From Desulfobacterales bacterium (GTDB lineage: Bacteria; Desulfobacterota; Desulfobacteria; Desulfobacterales; UBA5852), in assembly GCA_030065585.1 (NCBI GenBank), contig JASJED010000083.1:1-33975 (forward strand): DNA of 33,975 bases, given 5' to 3'. Positions 24,636 through 33,530 of the stretch are shown here, piece after piece. Made by a program: the position numbers and the translations under genes. Within the stretch, counting starts at the first letter, position 1, and every line of letters starts with the position of its first letter. The notes under the pieces are model-generated. The model saw nothing but the letters and a program-made list of their open reading frames with translations. It had not been told where the DNA came from and did no database searches.

Positions 24636-25382
24636 ATGAGCGGATCAATTTATGCCGCCACTTCGGGCGCTGAGGTCCAGCGTATCAGGATGGGGCTATT
24701 GTCGAACAATCTGGCCAACATCAACACGACCGGCTTTAAACTGGATGAGGTGGCCTTCCGTGTGGAAAACGACGGTGTCAACCCGGAAGATGGCGAGGCG
24801 CGGGATACGGAAGAGCGGATGAAGCTGCCCGTCATTCCGCTGACAATGCGGACGGACTTCTCTCAAGGCCCGTTGCAGTCGACCGGCAATCCGCTGGATC
24901 TCGCCATTCGGGGCGAGGGTTTCTTCAGCATCCAGACGGAACGCGGCATTCGCTATACACGCGCCGGATCATTTTCCCTGGACGCCGAAGGACGGCTCAC
25001 GACCCACCAGGGCGACCCGGTCATGGGCGAAGGCGGTGAAATCACCATCGACGGGGCGGCGGTGGAGGTGGATGGCAGCGGCAACATCCTTGTCGACGGT
25101 CAGATTACGGACAAACTGCGCATCGTCAAGATATCGGATCCAGAGGCCCTGGCCAAAGAGGGCGCCAACCTGTTTATCCTCGATGAACGCAAGGGCACCG
25201 AAGAAGATGTTGAATATGCCGGTATCCGTCAGGGATTTGTGGAGCGTTCCAATGCAAATGCTGTCAAAATAATGACAGACCTGATCGAAGTCATGCGTGG
25301 TTACGAGTCTTACCAGAGGATAATTCGAACGCTGGATGAAAATAACGGCAAACTGATCTCGGGGGTCGGCAACCCCCTGTAA
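24636..25382 (+). CDS. flgF: Flagellar proximal rod protein FlgF
   Basis: This 248-residue protein has the rod/hook N-terminus NNLANINTTGFK (24-35), the GNPLDLAIRGEGFFSI segment and a C-terminal RSNANAVKIMTDLIEVMRGYESYQRII. These features and its length separate it from FlgG, which follows. FlgF is a single rod layer between FlgC and FlgG. It starts the rod/ring operon behind a sigma-54 promoter, with a GAAGAAAAGAGGA-type site upstream. Confidence 0.96.
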   Translation: MSGSIYAATSGAEVQRIRMGLLSNNLANINTTGFKLDEVAFRVENDGVNPEDGEARDTEERMKLPVIPLTMRTDFSQGPLQSTGNPLDLAIRGEGFFSIQTERGIRYTRAGSFSLDAEGRLTTHQGDPVMGEGGEITIDGAAVEVDGSGNILVDGQITDKLRIVKISDPEALAKEGANLFILDERKGTEEDVEYAGIRQGFVERSNANAVKIMTDLIEVMRGYESYQRIIRTLDENNGKLISGVGNPL

Positions 25383-25409
25383 GGCCCCCAGGGGAAAACG
25401 GAGGCGATT

Positions 25410-26198
25410 ATGATTCGTACGTTGTGGACCGCGGCATCCGGCATGAAAACCCAGGCCGCCAATATCGACATCATTTCCAATAACCTGGCCAACGTCAACA
25501 CGGGCGGATTCAAGCGCAGTCGGGCCGATTTCCAGGATCTGCTGTATGAATCCCTGCGCCAGGCCGGCACCTCCTCGTCCGAAAACAGCGACGTGCCCAC
25601 CGGTATCCAGATCGGTCACGGCAGTCGACTGGTATCCAGTCAAAAAATATTCACCCAGGGCGATTTCCAACAGACCAAGAATGAACTGGACATCGCCATC
25701 GAGGGCGACGGTTTTTTCCAAATCATTCAGCCCAGCGGGGACATCGCCTATACCCGCGACGGTGCCTTCAAGATGGACGCCAACGGACGGATCGTGAATG
25801 CGGACGGATTCGTGCTGGAGCCTGAGATCACCATTCCCACCGACAGCATATCCCTGTCCATCGGCATCGACGGCACTGTGTCGGTTTTACAGGCGGGCAG
25901 CTCGGCGCCCACCGATATCGGCACGATCACACTGGCCCGCTTCATCAATCCAGCCGGCCTGCACAGTATCGGGCGTAATCTGCATCTGCCCACCAATGCT
26001 TCCGGCGACGCCATTGTCGGAACGGCCGGACAGGACGGTCTCGGCACCCTGGCCCAGGGGTTTCTGGAAATGTCCAACGTCAGCGTGGTCGATGAAATGG
26101 TTAAAATGATCAGTGCCCAGCGCGCCTACGAGATCAACAGCAAAACCATTCAGGCCGCCGATGAAATGCTGCAACAAGCCAATTCAGTGAAACGGTAG
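25410..26198 (+). CDS. flgG: Flagellar distal rod protein FlgG
   Basis: This 262-residue protein has the canonical FlgG start ([44 protein letters not shown]). The C-terminus [39 protein letters not shown] is also typical. FlgG builds the distal rod that passes through the P and L rings. A GGAGG site precedes the ATG. Length and motifs are complete. Confidence 0.98.
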   Translation: MIRTLWTAASGMKTQAANIDIISNNLANVNTGGFKRSRADFQDLLYESLRQAGTSSSENSDVPTGIQIGHGSRLVSSQKIFTQGDFQQTKNELDIAIEGDGFFQIIQPSGDIAYTRDGAFKMDANGRIVNADGFVLEPEITIPTDSISLSIGIDGTVSVLQAGSSAPTDIGTITLARFINPAGLHSIGRNLHLPTNASGDAIVGTAGQDGLGTLAQGFLEMSNVSVVDEMVKMISAQRAYEINSKTIQAADEMLQQANSVKR

Positions 26199-26204
26199 TT
26201 CGCG

Positions 26205-27218
26205 ATGATCACGCAAAGAGCAGTTAAGCCATCCCATCGCCTGACGATGGCGGGAATCCTGGCGGCCACAATACTTCTACTGGTGCTGTGGGCGTCGGGT
26301 GCTCCGGCCAGCACTTTATCACCGGTGGTCATGACCGCAAAAGATATGACGGAAGTCGATTCGCCGCGGATTCATCTGGGACAGATCGTCAATATCGATG
26401 CGGCCCCATCGGAAATGGCCGGCCGTCTGGGCCGCATCGAAATCGGGCGCGCCCCGCTGGCCGGGCAGACACGCGGCATAAGTCGTGACTACATCCTGTT
26501 GCGACTGCGCCAGAGCGGCATCGACACGGCCACGCTCGATTTACAGTTGCCGGCCAAGATCCGGGTGCGGCGAAGTGCCGTGAAAATCACCCGGGAAGAA
26601 ATGGAGATGATGGTCCGTGATCACCTCATGGCCACGGCATCATCGGAGGAAGCCGAGGTCAACATTACGGCCGTGCGCATCAAAGATGACGTCTTGCTGC
26701 CCAAGGGTAGAATCCAGCATGAAGTCCAGCGCCAGCGTCAGAGCGCCCCCTCACGCCTGCAGCCCGTGTCGATCGTTTTTAAAGTCGACGGCCGGTTCGT
26801 GCGCAAGGTATCGGCGCTGGTCAGCCTTGAAATCATGCAGAACGTGGTGGTGACCCGCAAACCGCTCCCACGCTTCAAGGTGATCACAACGCAGGACGTG
26901 ATGATACGTCAAGTCAATGTGACGGGCATCGCCGACACCGTCATCCGCTCGATCGAGAGTGTGGTTGGTAAACGGGCCCGAAGAGCGATCGGCATGCATG
27001 ATGCGTTGCATTCTAACATGGTTGAGTGGCCGCCGGTGGTGCAGAAGGGTGATCGTGTAACGATTATTGCCGAGTCCGGAAATTTGCGCATCACCGCCCT
27101 GGGGGAAGTCCGCGGTACGGGCAAGGTGGGCGAGCAGGTGCGCGTGGTGAACCTGGATTCGAAGAAAAACATAACGGCCCAGGTCGTCGATAACCGCACT
27201 GTTCGAGTGGTGTTTTAA
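26205..27218 (+). CDS. flgA: Flagellar P-ring assembly chaperone FlgA
   Basis: This 337-residue protein has an N-terminal signal/anchor segment (MAGILAATILLLVLWASGAPAS). A long N-terminal domain (LGQIVNIDA...) precedes the SAF-type C-terminal domain (about 215-337) with VVVTRKPLPRFKVITTQDVM, VGKRARRAIGMHDAL and KGDRVTIIAESGNLRITALGEV. FlgA is a periplasmic chaperone for FlgI. It is longer than enteric FlgA (about 220) because of the N-terminal domain, as in many delta-type lineages. It starts 6 bases after flgG with a weak ribosome binding site. Confidence 0.93.
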   Translation: MITQRAVKPSHRLTMAGILAATILLLVLWASGAPASTLSPVVMTAKDMTEVDSPRIHLGQIVNIDAAPSEMAGRLGRIEIGRAPLAGQTRGISRDYILLRLRQSGIDTATLDLQLPAKIRVRRSAVKITREEMEMMVRDHLMATASSEEAEVNITAVRIKDDVLLPKGRIQHEVQRQRQSAPSRLQPVSIVFKVDGRFVRKVSALVSLEIMQNVVVTRKPLPRFKVITTQDVMIRQVNVTGIADTVIRSIESVVGKRARRAIGMHDALHSNMVEWPPVVQKGDRVTIIAESGNLRITALGEVRGTGKVGEQVRVVNLDSKKNITAQVVDNRTVRVVF

Positions 27219-27228
27219 AGGAGGTAAG

Positions 27229-27954
27229 ATGATTTCTCCAAACCTTTTCGCCAAGGGGCGCCATGCCTGGATTACATTGATCTTGACAATCGTTGCGGGT
27301 CTGATCTGCAGTTGCGTGAGTTATCCCTCGATCCAGTCGGAGCGTCCGTTTCCCGCGGAGACGGATGACACGAACCCGGCACTCGGCCGATCCGAAAATG
27401 GGGGTGATCCCGACGAAATGTCGCTCTGGGCGGACAATACAATCATGGTCGATCTGTTCAGCGACACCAAAGCCCGTCGCATCGGGGACATCGTCACGAT
27501 TCAGGTGTCCGAATCATCCAGTGCCGAAAACAGCGCATCGACGGATACGGACCGCGAATCGAGCCTTTCCGCCGGCATCCAGGAGTTCTTCGGTGCCGAA
27601 GTGGACACCCTCGATAATTTCAATGTCCAGGGCGGGATCGAAAGTGAATTCCAAGGCAGCGGCAGCACGACCCGCCGGGGCAACCTGGAAGCCTTTATTA
27701 CGGCGCGGGTCGTCGAGGTTCTGCCGGGCGGCAACCTGAAAGTGATCGGTTCCCGCGAAATCCTGGTCAATAACGAAAAGCAGTTGATGACGATCTATGG
27801 TGTCGTGCGCCCGCGGGATATATCCAAAGACAATGTCGTGCTGTCGTCATTCGTCTCCGATGCCCGTATCGCCTACAGTGGCGCGGGGATCGTCGACGAC
27901 CGCCAGCGGCCGGGATGGATGGCCAACACCCTGAACACCATATGGCCATTTTGA
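27229..27954 (+). CDS. flgH: Flagellar L-ring lipoprotein FlgH
   Basis: This 241-residue protein has a lipoprotein signal (hydrophobic segment then LICSC; the last Cys at about residue 29 is the probable lipidation site). The FlgH domain includes SLWADNTIMVDLFSDTKARRIGDIVTIQVSESSSAENSA, GNLEAFITARVVEVLPGGNLKVIGSREILVNNEKQ and DISKDNVVLSSFVSDARIAYSGAGIV. FlgH forms the outer-membrane L ring, evidence for a diderm cell. A strong AAGGAGG site precedes the ATG. Confidence 0.97.
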   Translation: MISPNLFAKGRHAWITLILTIVAGLICSCVSYPSIQSERPFPAETDDTNPALGRSENGGDPDEMSLWADNTIMVDLFSDTKARRIGDIVTIQVSESSSAENSASTDTDRESSLSAGIQEFFGAEVDTLDNFNVQGGIESEFQGSGSTTRRGNLEAFITARVVEVLPGGNLKVIGSREILVNNEKQLMTIYGVVRPRDISKDNVVLSSFVSDARIAYSGAGIVDDRQRPGWMANTLNTIWPF

Positions 27955-27988
27955 TTCGGACCGGGATTTTAGCGTGAGGAAAGATTTG

Positions 27989-29119
27989 ATGTTCGTGTCA
28001 CTCCGTTTCCGACATTCACTGATCGGTATGCTGGCGACATTGCTGGTGGGGTTGTGCCTGCTGGAGCCCTCGGCGCAAGCCGCGCGGATCAAAGATATTG
28101 CCAGCATCCGGGGGGTTCGGCAAAACCAGCTGGTCGGCTATGGTCTGATCGTCGGGTTGGACGGGTCGGGCGATACCAACAAATCCGAGTTCACCCAACA
28201 GTCCCTGGCCAGCATGCTGGAGCGCATGGGGGTCACCGTCGACCCCGAGGATTTGAAAGTCAAAAACATTGCGGCGGTCATGGTGACGGCCGAATTGCCG
28301 CCTTTTGCGCGCAGTGGCAGCCGTATTGATGCACTGGTCAGTTCGATTGGTGATGCCAAGAACCTTCAGGGCGGCACGTTGTTAATGACGCCCATGAAGG
28401 GTTTGGACGGCAAGGTTTATGCGGTGGCCCAGGGGCCGGTGAGCACCGGTGGTTTCTCCTATGGCAAGGGGACCGGCACCGGGGTCCAGAAGAATTTCCC
28501 CACCGCCGGCCGCGTGGTCGGCGGGGCCAGCATCGAGCGGGAAATCCGCACGCAATTCAACGCGCGCGAAACGCTGACCCTGGCGATCCACAAGCCGGAT
28601 TTCACCACCGCCACCCGGATGGCCATGGCCATCAATGCCGCCTTTGCCGACAGTTTGGCCAAGGCCTTGGATGCCGGCACGGTGGCGGTAAAGGTGCCGG
28701 ATCTTTACAAAGGGCGCACGGTCGAACTGGTGGCCCTGATCGAAAACGTCGGGGTGACCCCGGACAATATTTCGAAAGTCATCATCAACGAACGGACCGG
28801 AACCGTCATTATGGGTGAGAATGCACGCATCGCCACGGTCGCCATTGCCCATGGCAATTTGAGCATTCAGGTCAATAAGACCGACAATGTCTCCCAGCCG
28901 GCGCCTTTTGCCCGTAGGGGCGATACCGTCGTGACCAGCGACCGGGAAGTGATTGTGGAAGAAGGGCGCAACCCGCTATTCCTGGTGGAATCCGGTGTCA
29001 GCATCGGCGAAGTCGTGCGGGCTCTCAATGCGCTGGGGGTCTCGCCCCGTGACCTGATCGCCATTTTCCAGGCCTTGAAAGCCGCGGGGGCTTTGCAGGC
29101 CGAATTGGAAATCATCTAA
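27989..29119 (+). CDS. flgI: Flagellar P-ring protein FlgI
   Basis: This protein of about 376 residues has a Sec signal peptide (cut after AQA at about residue 31) followed at once by ARIKDIASIRGVRQNQLVGYGLIVGLDGSGD, the FlgI signature. The rest is typical, including LLMTPMKGLDGKVYAVAQGPVSTGG and ALNALGVSPRDLIAIFQALKAAGALQAELEII. FlgI forms the periplasmic P ring. ATG at 27989 is preferred because GAGGAAAG lies 5 bases upstream; GTG at 27974 would add five residues and overlaps that site. Confidence 0.97.
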   Translation: MFVSLRFRHSLIGMLATLLVGLCLLEPSAQAARIKDIASIRGVRQNQLVGYGLIVGLDGSGDTNKSEFTQQSLASMLERMGVTVDPEDLKVKNIAAVMVTAELPPFARSGSRIDALVSSIGDAKNLQGGTLLMTPMKGLDGKVYAVAQGPVSTGGFSYGKGTGTGVQKNFPTAGRVVGGASIEREIRTQFNARETLTLAIHKPDFTTATRMAMAINAAFADSLAKALDAGTVAVKVPDLYKGRTVELVALIENVGVTPDNISKVIINERTGTVIMGENARIATVAIAHGNLSIQVNKTDNVSQPAPFARRGDTVVTSDREVIVEEGRNPLFLVESGVSIGEVVRALNALGVSPRDLIAIFQALKAAGALQAELEII

Positions 29120-29136
29120 AGGACGGAAGGACTACC

Positions 29137-29502
29137 ATGATCTCGAAGCTGCCGTCAGAGGGGGTGCCAATCAAAGAATTTCCGGGATCAACGGTATCGC
29201 GGTCGGATCAGTCCCCGACGGTCGTTGGTCATCGAAAGGCCGATGATCGGGAGCAGGCGCGACTGCAACAGGCTTGTGCCGATTTCGAAGCCCTGCTGAT
29301 CCAGAAGCTGTTTCAAACCATGCGGGCCGCCATACCCAAATCCGGCCTGATCGATACCGGCCAGGCGGGCGATATCTATACCAGCATGCTGGATCAGCAA
29401 GTCGCCCGGGACCTCGCCCTCCAGGGCGGTCTGGGGCTTTCCACCCAACTCAAAGCGCAAATTGTGCGATACATGGAGAATACCGGAAACCCGAATGATT
29501 AG
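29137..29502 (+). CDS. flgJ: Rod-binding protein FlgJ, N-terminal domain only
   Basis: This 121-residue protein consists of the FlgJ rod-binding domain, with ACADFEALLIQKLFQTMRAAIPKSGLIDTGQAGDIYTSMLDQQVARDLALQGGLGLS. The C-terminal peptidoglycan hydrolase domain of enteric FlgJ is absent. This is common outside Gamma- and Betaproteobacteria, where a separate hydrolase opens the wall. It caps rod growth during assembly. A GGACGGAAGGA stretch precedes the ATG, 17 bases after flgI. Confidence 0.92.
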   Translation: MISKLPSEGVPIKEFPGSTVSRSDQSPTVVGHRKADDREQARLQQACADFEALLIQKLFQTMRAAIPKSGLIDTGQAGDIYTSMLDQQVARDLALQGGLGLSTQLKAQIVRYMENTGNPND

Positions 29503-29519
29503 GCCGTGACACAAAGATC

Positions 29520-29547
29520 TAAAGCTTCAAGCTGGCGGAGCCGATAA
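29520..29547 (+). promoter_or_regulatory. Sigma-28 (FliA) promoter upstream of flgM
   Basis: TAAAGCTT (29520-29527) is followed after 12 bases by GCCGATAA (29540-29547). The -10 element is a perfect sigma-28 match; the -35 element has one mismatch in the extended form, and spacing is one base longer than the usual 11. Transcription should start near 29554, about 115 bases before flgM. It makes flgM and probably flgN-flgK-flgL late genes. Confidence 0.82.
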
Positions 29548-29668
29548 TCACCTTGCGAGTCAACCCGCGCCAAGAGACCAATGGCGTCGTAAGCATAATC
29601 AAGCATTTCCGCCAAATCGCCTGACGGAATGCCAAACCAGCGGTTGTCGGTCAGTTTGGAGGTTCGGT

Positions 29669-29977
29669 ATGAAAATCAATGATCAAAGCGCCTTTATCAA
29701 TTTCGAAGCGCATGCCCCGCGGCCGCAGGAATCGTCGGTGCCTCCCGCGCGCGTATCCCCGGCGCAAAGCACACGGCCGTCAGCCGACAAGGTGGTGCTC
29801 TCACCCAAGGCCCGGGAACTTCAGGATGCCAAAACGCAGTTGGCACGTATGCCGGATATCGATGCCCAGCGGGTGGGGCGGATTAAATTGCAAATTGAAA
29901 ACGGCACCTACAAAATCGACGGCGGCCAGATCGCCGAACGCATGCTTGAGGAAATGAGGCTGAATTCACACTTTTAG
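29669..29977 (+). CDS. flgM: Anti-sigma-28 factor FlgM
   Basis: This 102-residue protein has an N-terminal disordered half (needed for export) and a C-terminal FliA-binding part. Visible features are DKVVLSPKARELQDAK and VGRIKLQIENGTYKIDGGQIAERMLEEM (about 68-96), the FlgM pattern. FlgM holds FliA inactive until it is secreted through the finished hook. A TTTGGAGG site lies 6 bases before the ATG. The upstream sigma-28 promoter gives the usual feedback loop. Confidence 0.95.
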   Translation: MKINDQSAFINFEAHAPRPQESSVPPARVSPAQSTRPSADKVVLSPKARELQDAKTQLARMPDIDAQRVGRIKLQIENGTYKIDGGQIAERMLEEMRLNSHF

Positions 29978-30027
29978 TCTGTGATTCTGATTGATCGGCG
30001 ACACGCACGGATCATACGGAGAATCAA

Positions 30028-30528
30028 ATGCAATCATGCTTGAAACAGCTCAATCAGTGTATCCAGAGACAACAGCATCTCTACCGGGCCCTTAAGGACC
30101 TGTTTGTTGCCGAACGTTCCGCCATACTGATATCGGATGTCGAGCGTTTGAATCGCATCGTCGTCGACAAGGAGCGTGTCCTCAAGGATATTGGTGCCGT
30201 GGAAGTGCAAAGGCGCCGCAATATGCAGCAATTGGCCACCTATTTGGAGGAAGACGCTGCGGCACTGACCCTCTCCCGTCTGTGTGCCCGGATTGAGGAG
30301 CCCATGGCCACGATGCTCAAACGCGCCGGGCGCGATTTGCAAAATCTCGTTGAAGCCATCCAAACAGAATCCGAGCGCAACCGTTCACTGTGTCTGCAAG
30401 CGCTTCAGTTCATCAGCGGATCAATCCAGTTGATCACCAACCTCATCGACCCCCAATGCGTCTACCAGTCGACCGGCAAAATGGGAAATGACCGACCGAT
30501 CGGCCGGATGCTTTCGGGTGCGGTATGA
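30028..30528 (+). CDS. flgN: Flagellar export chaperone FlgN
   Basis: This 166-residue, mostly helical protein matches the FlgN layout: long coiled helices (LKQLNQCIQRQQHLYRALKDLFVAERSAILISDVERLNRIVVDKERVL) and NRSLCLQALQFISGSIQLITNLI. FlgN chaperones FlgK and FlgL to the export gate. Sequence conservation in this family is low, so the position between flgM and flgK is important evidence. A CGGAGA site precedes the ATG. The stop overlaps a possible small ORF at 30525. Confidence 0.88.
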   Translation: MQSCLKQLNQCIQRQQHLYRALKDLFVAERSAILISDVERLNRIVVDKERVLKDIGAVEVQRRRNMQQLATYLEEDAAALTLSRLCARIEEPMATMLKRAGRDLQNLVEAIQTESERNRSLCLQALQFISGSIQLITNLIDPQCVYQSTGKMGNDRPIGRMLSGAV

Positions 30529-30689
30529 GGCTCTCCAAGGATTTTAGGGCAATCATGGAGGATAGCGGCGTAAGGGGCAGGAAACCGAACATAGGAACCC
30601 TTCCGTTTTTGGGCGCGGTTGCCGCGACCGTGCACCCAAGGGCATTTATCGAAACGGTGCTGATCAATGAGCTGGTTGCCGAGAGGTGA
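30525..30689 (+). CDS. Candidate 54-aa small ORF between flgN and flgK
   Basis: ATG at 30525 overlaps the flgN stop (ATGA) and the frame is open for 54 codons to TGA at 30687-30689, 7 bases before flgK. The product has a basic N-terminal part and a hydrophobic stretch (TLPFLGAVAATV), and ends FIETVLINELVAER. I recognise no domain. The overlap, the end next to flgK and the otherwise empty gap favour a gene. Against it, six Arg codons are all AGG, unlike the neighbours, which mostly use CGC or CGT. A chance ORF or a transferred sequence remains possible. Confidence 0.4.
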   Translation: MRLSKDFRAIMEDSGVRGRKPNIGTLPFLGAVAATVHPRAFIETVLINELVAER

Positions 30690-30695
30690 AATCCA

Positions 30696-32111
30696 ATGCC
30701 CGATGTCTATGGAATCCTGAATACGGCCTCGCGTGCCCTGCTGACGCAGCAGAAGGCGATTGACATCACCGGCCAGAATATTGCCAACGTCAATACGCCC
30801 GGGTATTCCCGCCAGCGTGTCGTCATGCAGCCGAGTACACCCATCAATTTCGAACCCGGGCAGATGGGCACCGGGGTCAAGGCCGCGGAAATCGAGCGCA
30901 TCTTCGATCGCTATATCGGCGGGCAGATCAATCGTGAATCCATGAACCGCGGGCAATGGGAAGCAGCCCACGGTGCACTGGAACGCATTGAGGTGGTATT
31001 TGACGAGACCAGCGGCGTGGGCCTTGAAGACGCCCTGAACGCTTTCTGGTCGGCCTGGCAGGATCTGCTCAACAATCCCGGTGGTTATCCCGAACGAACC
31101 GTGCTGGCTGCTAAAAGCGATACCCTTGTGCGTACGTTCAACAGCATGGCCACGCATTTGCGTCAGATCCAAGAAGACTATGACCGCAACATCAGCGGCA
31201 CGCTCGATGAGATCAATCAGATGGCCGCCCAGATCGGTGACCTGAATCACAAGATCAGCCAGGTCGAAGTCACGGGTCTCAATGCCAACGACTACCGCGA
31301 TCAGCGCGATTTGCTGCTCAAGGATTTGTCGAATCTGATCGATTTGACCAGTTTCGAAGATGACGCCGGGCAAGTGACCGTTTTGGTTGGGGATGGGAAA
31401 CCATTGGTTCAAAGCCCGAATACCTGGCAGTTGAATACCCAGACCAATGCCTTCGGCCTCCAGAACGTGGTCTGGCAGGACGGCTCCGGAGCGGCGGTTG
31501 ATATCACCGCCGCCATCAGCGGCGGCCAGCTCAAGGGGTGGCTCGATGTGCGCGATGGCCACGCCCCGGACTATATCAGCCGTCTGGACACCCTGGCCCA
31601 AACGATTGTCGTTGAAGTCAACCGTCTGCACCAAAGCGGTTATGGGATCGCGACCGATCTGGTATCGGGAATGCCTGTGAGCGGCCAGGATTTTTTTGTG
31701 GCCGCCGGAACGACCGCGGCTTCCATGGCCGTCAACCCAGACATTCTCAACGATGTCAATCGCATTGCGGCGGCGACCACCGCTGCCGACGTTCCGGGTG
31801 ACAACCGCAATGCAGTGGCGATTGCCTCCCTGCAGACCCAAGCCACGATGAGCGGCGGTTCAGCCTCGTTCAGTGATTTCTTCAATGCCCTGGTCGGCCG
31901 TGTGGGCAGCGATGTCCGCCACGCATCCGTCAACGCCGAACATGAAGCGGCGATGGTCGCCCAGCTTGAAAATTATCGGGAATCGGTCGCCGGGGTGTCG
32001 CTTGACGAGGAAATGATTAATCTGGTCAAATACCAGCATGCCTATGAGGCGGCGGCTCGGGTGATCACCTCGGTGGATGAGATGCTCGATACGATCCTCA
32101 ACATGGCGTAG
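30696..32111 (+). CDS. flgK: Flagellar hook-filament junction protein FlgK (HAP1)
   Basis: This 471-residue protein has the N-terminal signature QNIANVNTPGYSRQRVVMQPS, the FlgK-specific FWSAWQDLLNNPGG segment and coiled helices. The C-terminus NLVKYQHAYEAAARVITSVDEMLDTILNM is typical. FlgK is the first junction protein between hook and filament. Length is a little shorter than enteric FlgK (about 547). A GAGAGGTG site lies 8 bases before the ATG. A 459-codon antisense frame covers the gene but is a shadow. Confidence 0.97.
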   Translation: MPDVYGILNTASRALLTQQKAIDITGQNIANVNTPGYSRQRVVMQPSTPINFEPGQMGTGVKAAEIERIFDRYIGGQINRESMNRGQWEAAHGALERIEVVFDETSGVGLEDALNAFWSAWQDLLNNPGGYPERTVLAAKSDTLVRTFNSMATHLRQIQEDYDRNISGTLDEINQMAAQIGDLNHKISQVEVTGLNANDYRDQRDLLLKDLSNLIDLTSFEDDAGQVTVLVGDGKPLVQSPNTWQLNTQTNAFGLQNVVWQDGSGAAVDITAAISGGQLKGWLDVRDGHAPDYISRLDTLAQTIVVEVNRLHQSGYGIATDLVSGMPVSGQDFFVAAGTTAASMAVNPDILNDVNRIAAATTAADVPGDNRNAVAIASLQTQATMSGGSASFSDFFNALVGRVGSDVRHASVNAEHEAAMVAQLENYRESVAGVSLDEEMINLVKYQHAYEAAARVITSVDEMLDTILNMA

Positions 32112-32193
32112 CAACGGTTGTGCGGTCCGGGATGCATCATGAACCGGCTGGTTGACGGGCCGGAAAAGCGGAGAGGGGCTGAAGGAGGCCATT

Positions 32194-33063
32194 ATGCGCA
32201 TCACCAATAAGATGATGACCACGACCATCAAACGCAATGTATTCAGACAGTCGGAACAATTGCTGCGCAATCAGGAAATCCTATCATCCCGAAAACGAAT
32301 CAACCGCCCGTCTGACGATCCCGTGGGGACCGTCAAAGTTCTGGATTACCGGCAATCATTGGCATCCTTGCAGCAGTACGATCGCAATATCCAGAAAGCC
32401 CAAAACCGCATCGAATTCATGGAGACCGTGCTGGAGGGTGCCGAAGCGTTGATCGTCGATGCCAAGAATTGGGCGGTCAATCAGACGGCATCCTCGACGA
32501 TGGAACGCGAAGCGGCCGTCAGCAACGTCCAGCGGATCAAGGATCACCTGCGGCAACTGGCCAACGCGCAAATGGGCAATCAATACATCTTCGCAGGTTT
32601 TCAAACCGACAGCGCCGCCTTTGATGCCAGCGGCAATTACCTGGGTGACAACGGCTATTTTAGCACGCTGACGTCGAACAATGCCGAAATGCGGATCGAA
32701 GCCGACGGTCGCCGCGTCTTTCAGGGGACGGAAGATGTTTTCGCGGTCCTGGACGATCTGCTGACCGGACTACAGACCGACGATGTGGCCCTGATCGAGG
32801 CCCAGATCGACCGCTTGCAGGGTGCGCAGGCCCAAGTCCAGCAGGTGCGGGCAGAAAGCGGCGCCCAATACCAACAGCTCGAAATGACCGCCAATCAGAT
32901 GGCCCGCTTCAAACTAAACGTCGAAGACCTGCTGGAGCGTGAAGAAAATGCCAATCTGGAAGAAGCGATCATCAATCTGCAAAGCCAGGAGATGGCCTAC
33001 GAAATCGCCTTGAACACCTCCGCCCGCATTATTCAACCCACGCTGATGAATTTTTTGAGGTAG
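32194..33063 (+). CDS. flgL: Flagellar hook-filament junction protein FlgL (HAP3)
   Basis: This protein of about 289 residues has a flagellin-like N-terminus (MRITNKMMTTTIKRNVFRQSEQLLRNQEILSSRKRINRPSDDP). FlgL features include NAQMGNQYIFAGFQTDSAAFD, and the C-terminus is LQSQEMAYEIALNTSARIIQPTLMNFL. FlgL joins FlgK to the filament. ATG at 32194 is chosen because GAAGGAGG lies 6 bases upstream; the longer open frame from 32152 has no such site. The next gene starts 2 bases after the stop. Confidence 0.96.
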   Translation: MRITNKMMTTTIKRNVFRQSEQLLRNQEILSSRKRINRPSDDPVGTVKVLDYRQSLASLQQYDRNIQKAQNRIEFMETVLEGAEALIVDAKNWAVNQTASSTMEREAAVSNVQRIKDHLRQLANAQMGNQYIFAGFQTDSAAFDASGNYLGDNGYFSTLTSNNAEMRIEADGRRVFQGTEDVFAVLDDLLTGLQTDDVALIEAQIDRLQGAQAQVQQVRAESGAQYQQLEMTANQMARFKLNVEDLLEREENANLEEAIINLQSQEMAYEIALNTSARIIQPTLMNFLR

Positions 33064-33065
33064 TC

Positions 33066-33530
33066 ATGAATAAAATCATATCCCTGACGATGATCGCCCT
33101 GATCCTCATCTTCATGGAAGTCGTTCCGGCGCAGGCCATGTCGGTCGAGACCATGGTGGAACTGAAAAAAGCGGGATTGAGCGATGCCACCATCCAGATG
33201 GCGGCGCGCGAGAAAGTCATTGAAACCGTGGCCTTTACCGCCGAGGAGTTGATTCAACTCAAGCAAGCCGGCTTCGAGGAGCGGACCATTCAAGTTCTGA
33301 TCCAGGAACGATCGTTCATGCGCGGCCCCCAGAAAGTCGTCTATGGCCGTGACACCCGACCGCTGCGTTTGTCTTCGGTCAATGATATCATTGCCTTGAA
33401 AGATGCGGGCATGAGCGACGATGTCATTCAGGCCATCGTCAGGGTCGCGGGATCGAGGAAAGACGAAGACTACTACCGCTCCTGGGAGATGCTGGAAAAT
33501 ATGAACCTGGAAGTGGACGTTGGGCGCTGA
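33066..33530 (+). CDS. Secreted protein with three LKxAG repeats, function unknown
   Basis: This 154-residue protein has a signal peptide (hydrophobic residues 4-20, probable cut after AQA at 24). Three repeats share the pattern [VI]xLKxAGxxxxxIQ at residues 31-44, 63-76 and 109-122. Each probably forms a short helix-turn-helix in the periplasm or outside. It starts 2 bases after flgL with GAGG upstream, so it is translated with the late flagellar operon. I know no name for the family. A periplasmic or surface role linked to motility is inference from position. It ends with a charged helix. Confidence 0.85.
   Translation: MNKIISLTMIALILIFMEVVPAQAMSVETMVELKKAGLSDATIQMAAREKVIETVAFTAEELIQLKQAGFEERTIQVLIQERSFMRGPQKVVYGRDTRPLRLSSVNDIIALKDAGMSDDVIQAIVRVAGSRKDEDYYRSWEMLENMNLEVDVGR

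Noticed and set aside
30462-31841. 459-codon open frame antisense to flgK
   Set aside because: flgK on the + strand has clear family motifs from end to end. The antisense frame is His/Gly-rich, a usual shadow of GC-rich coding sequence, and has no family resemblance.
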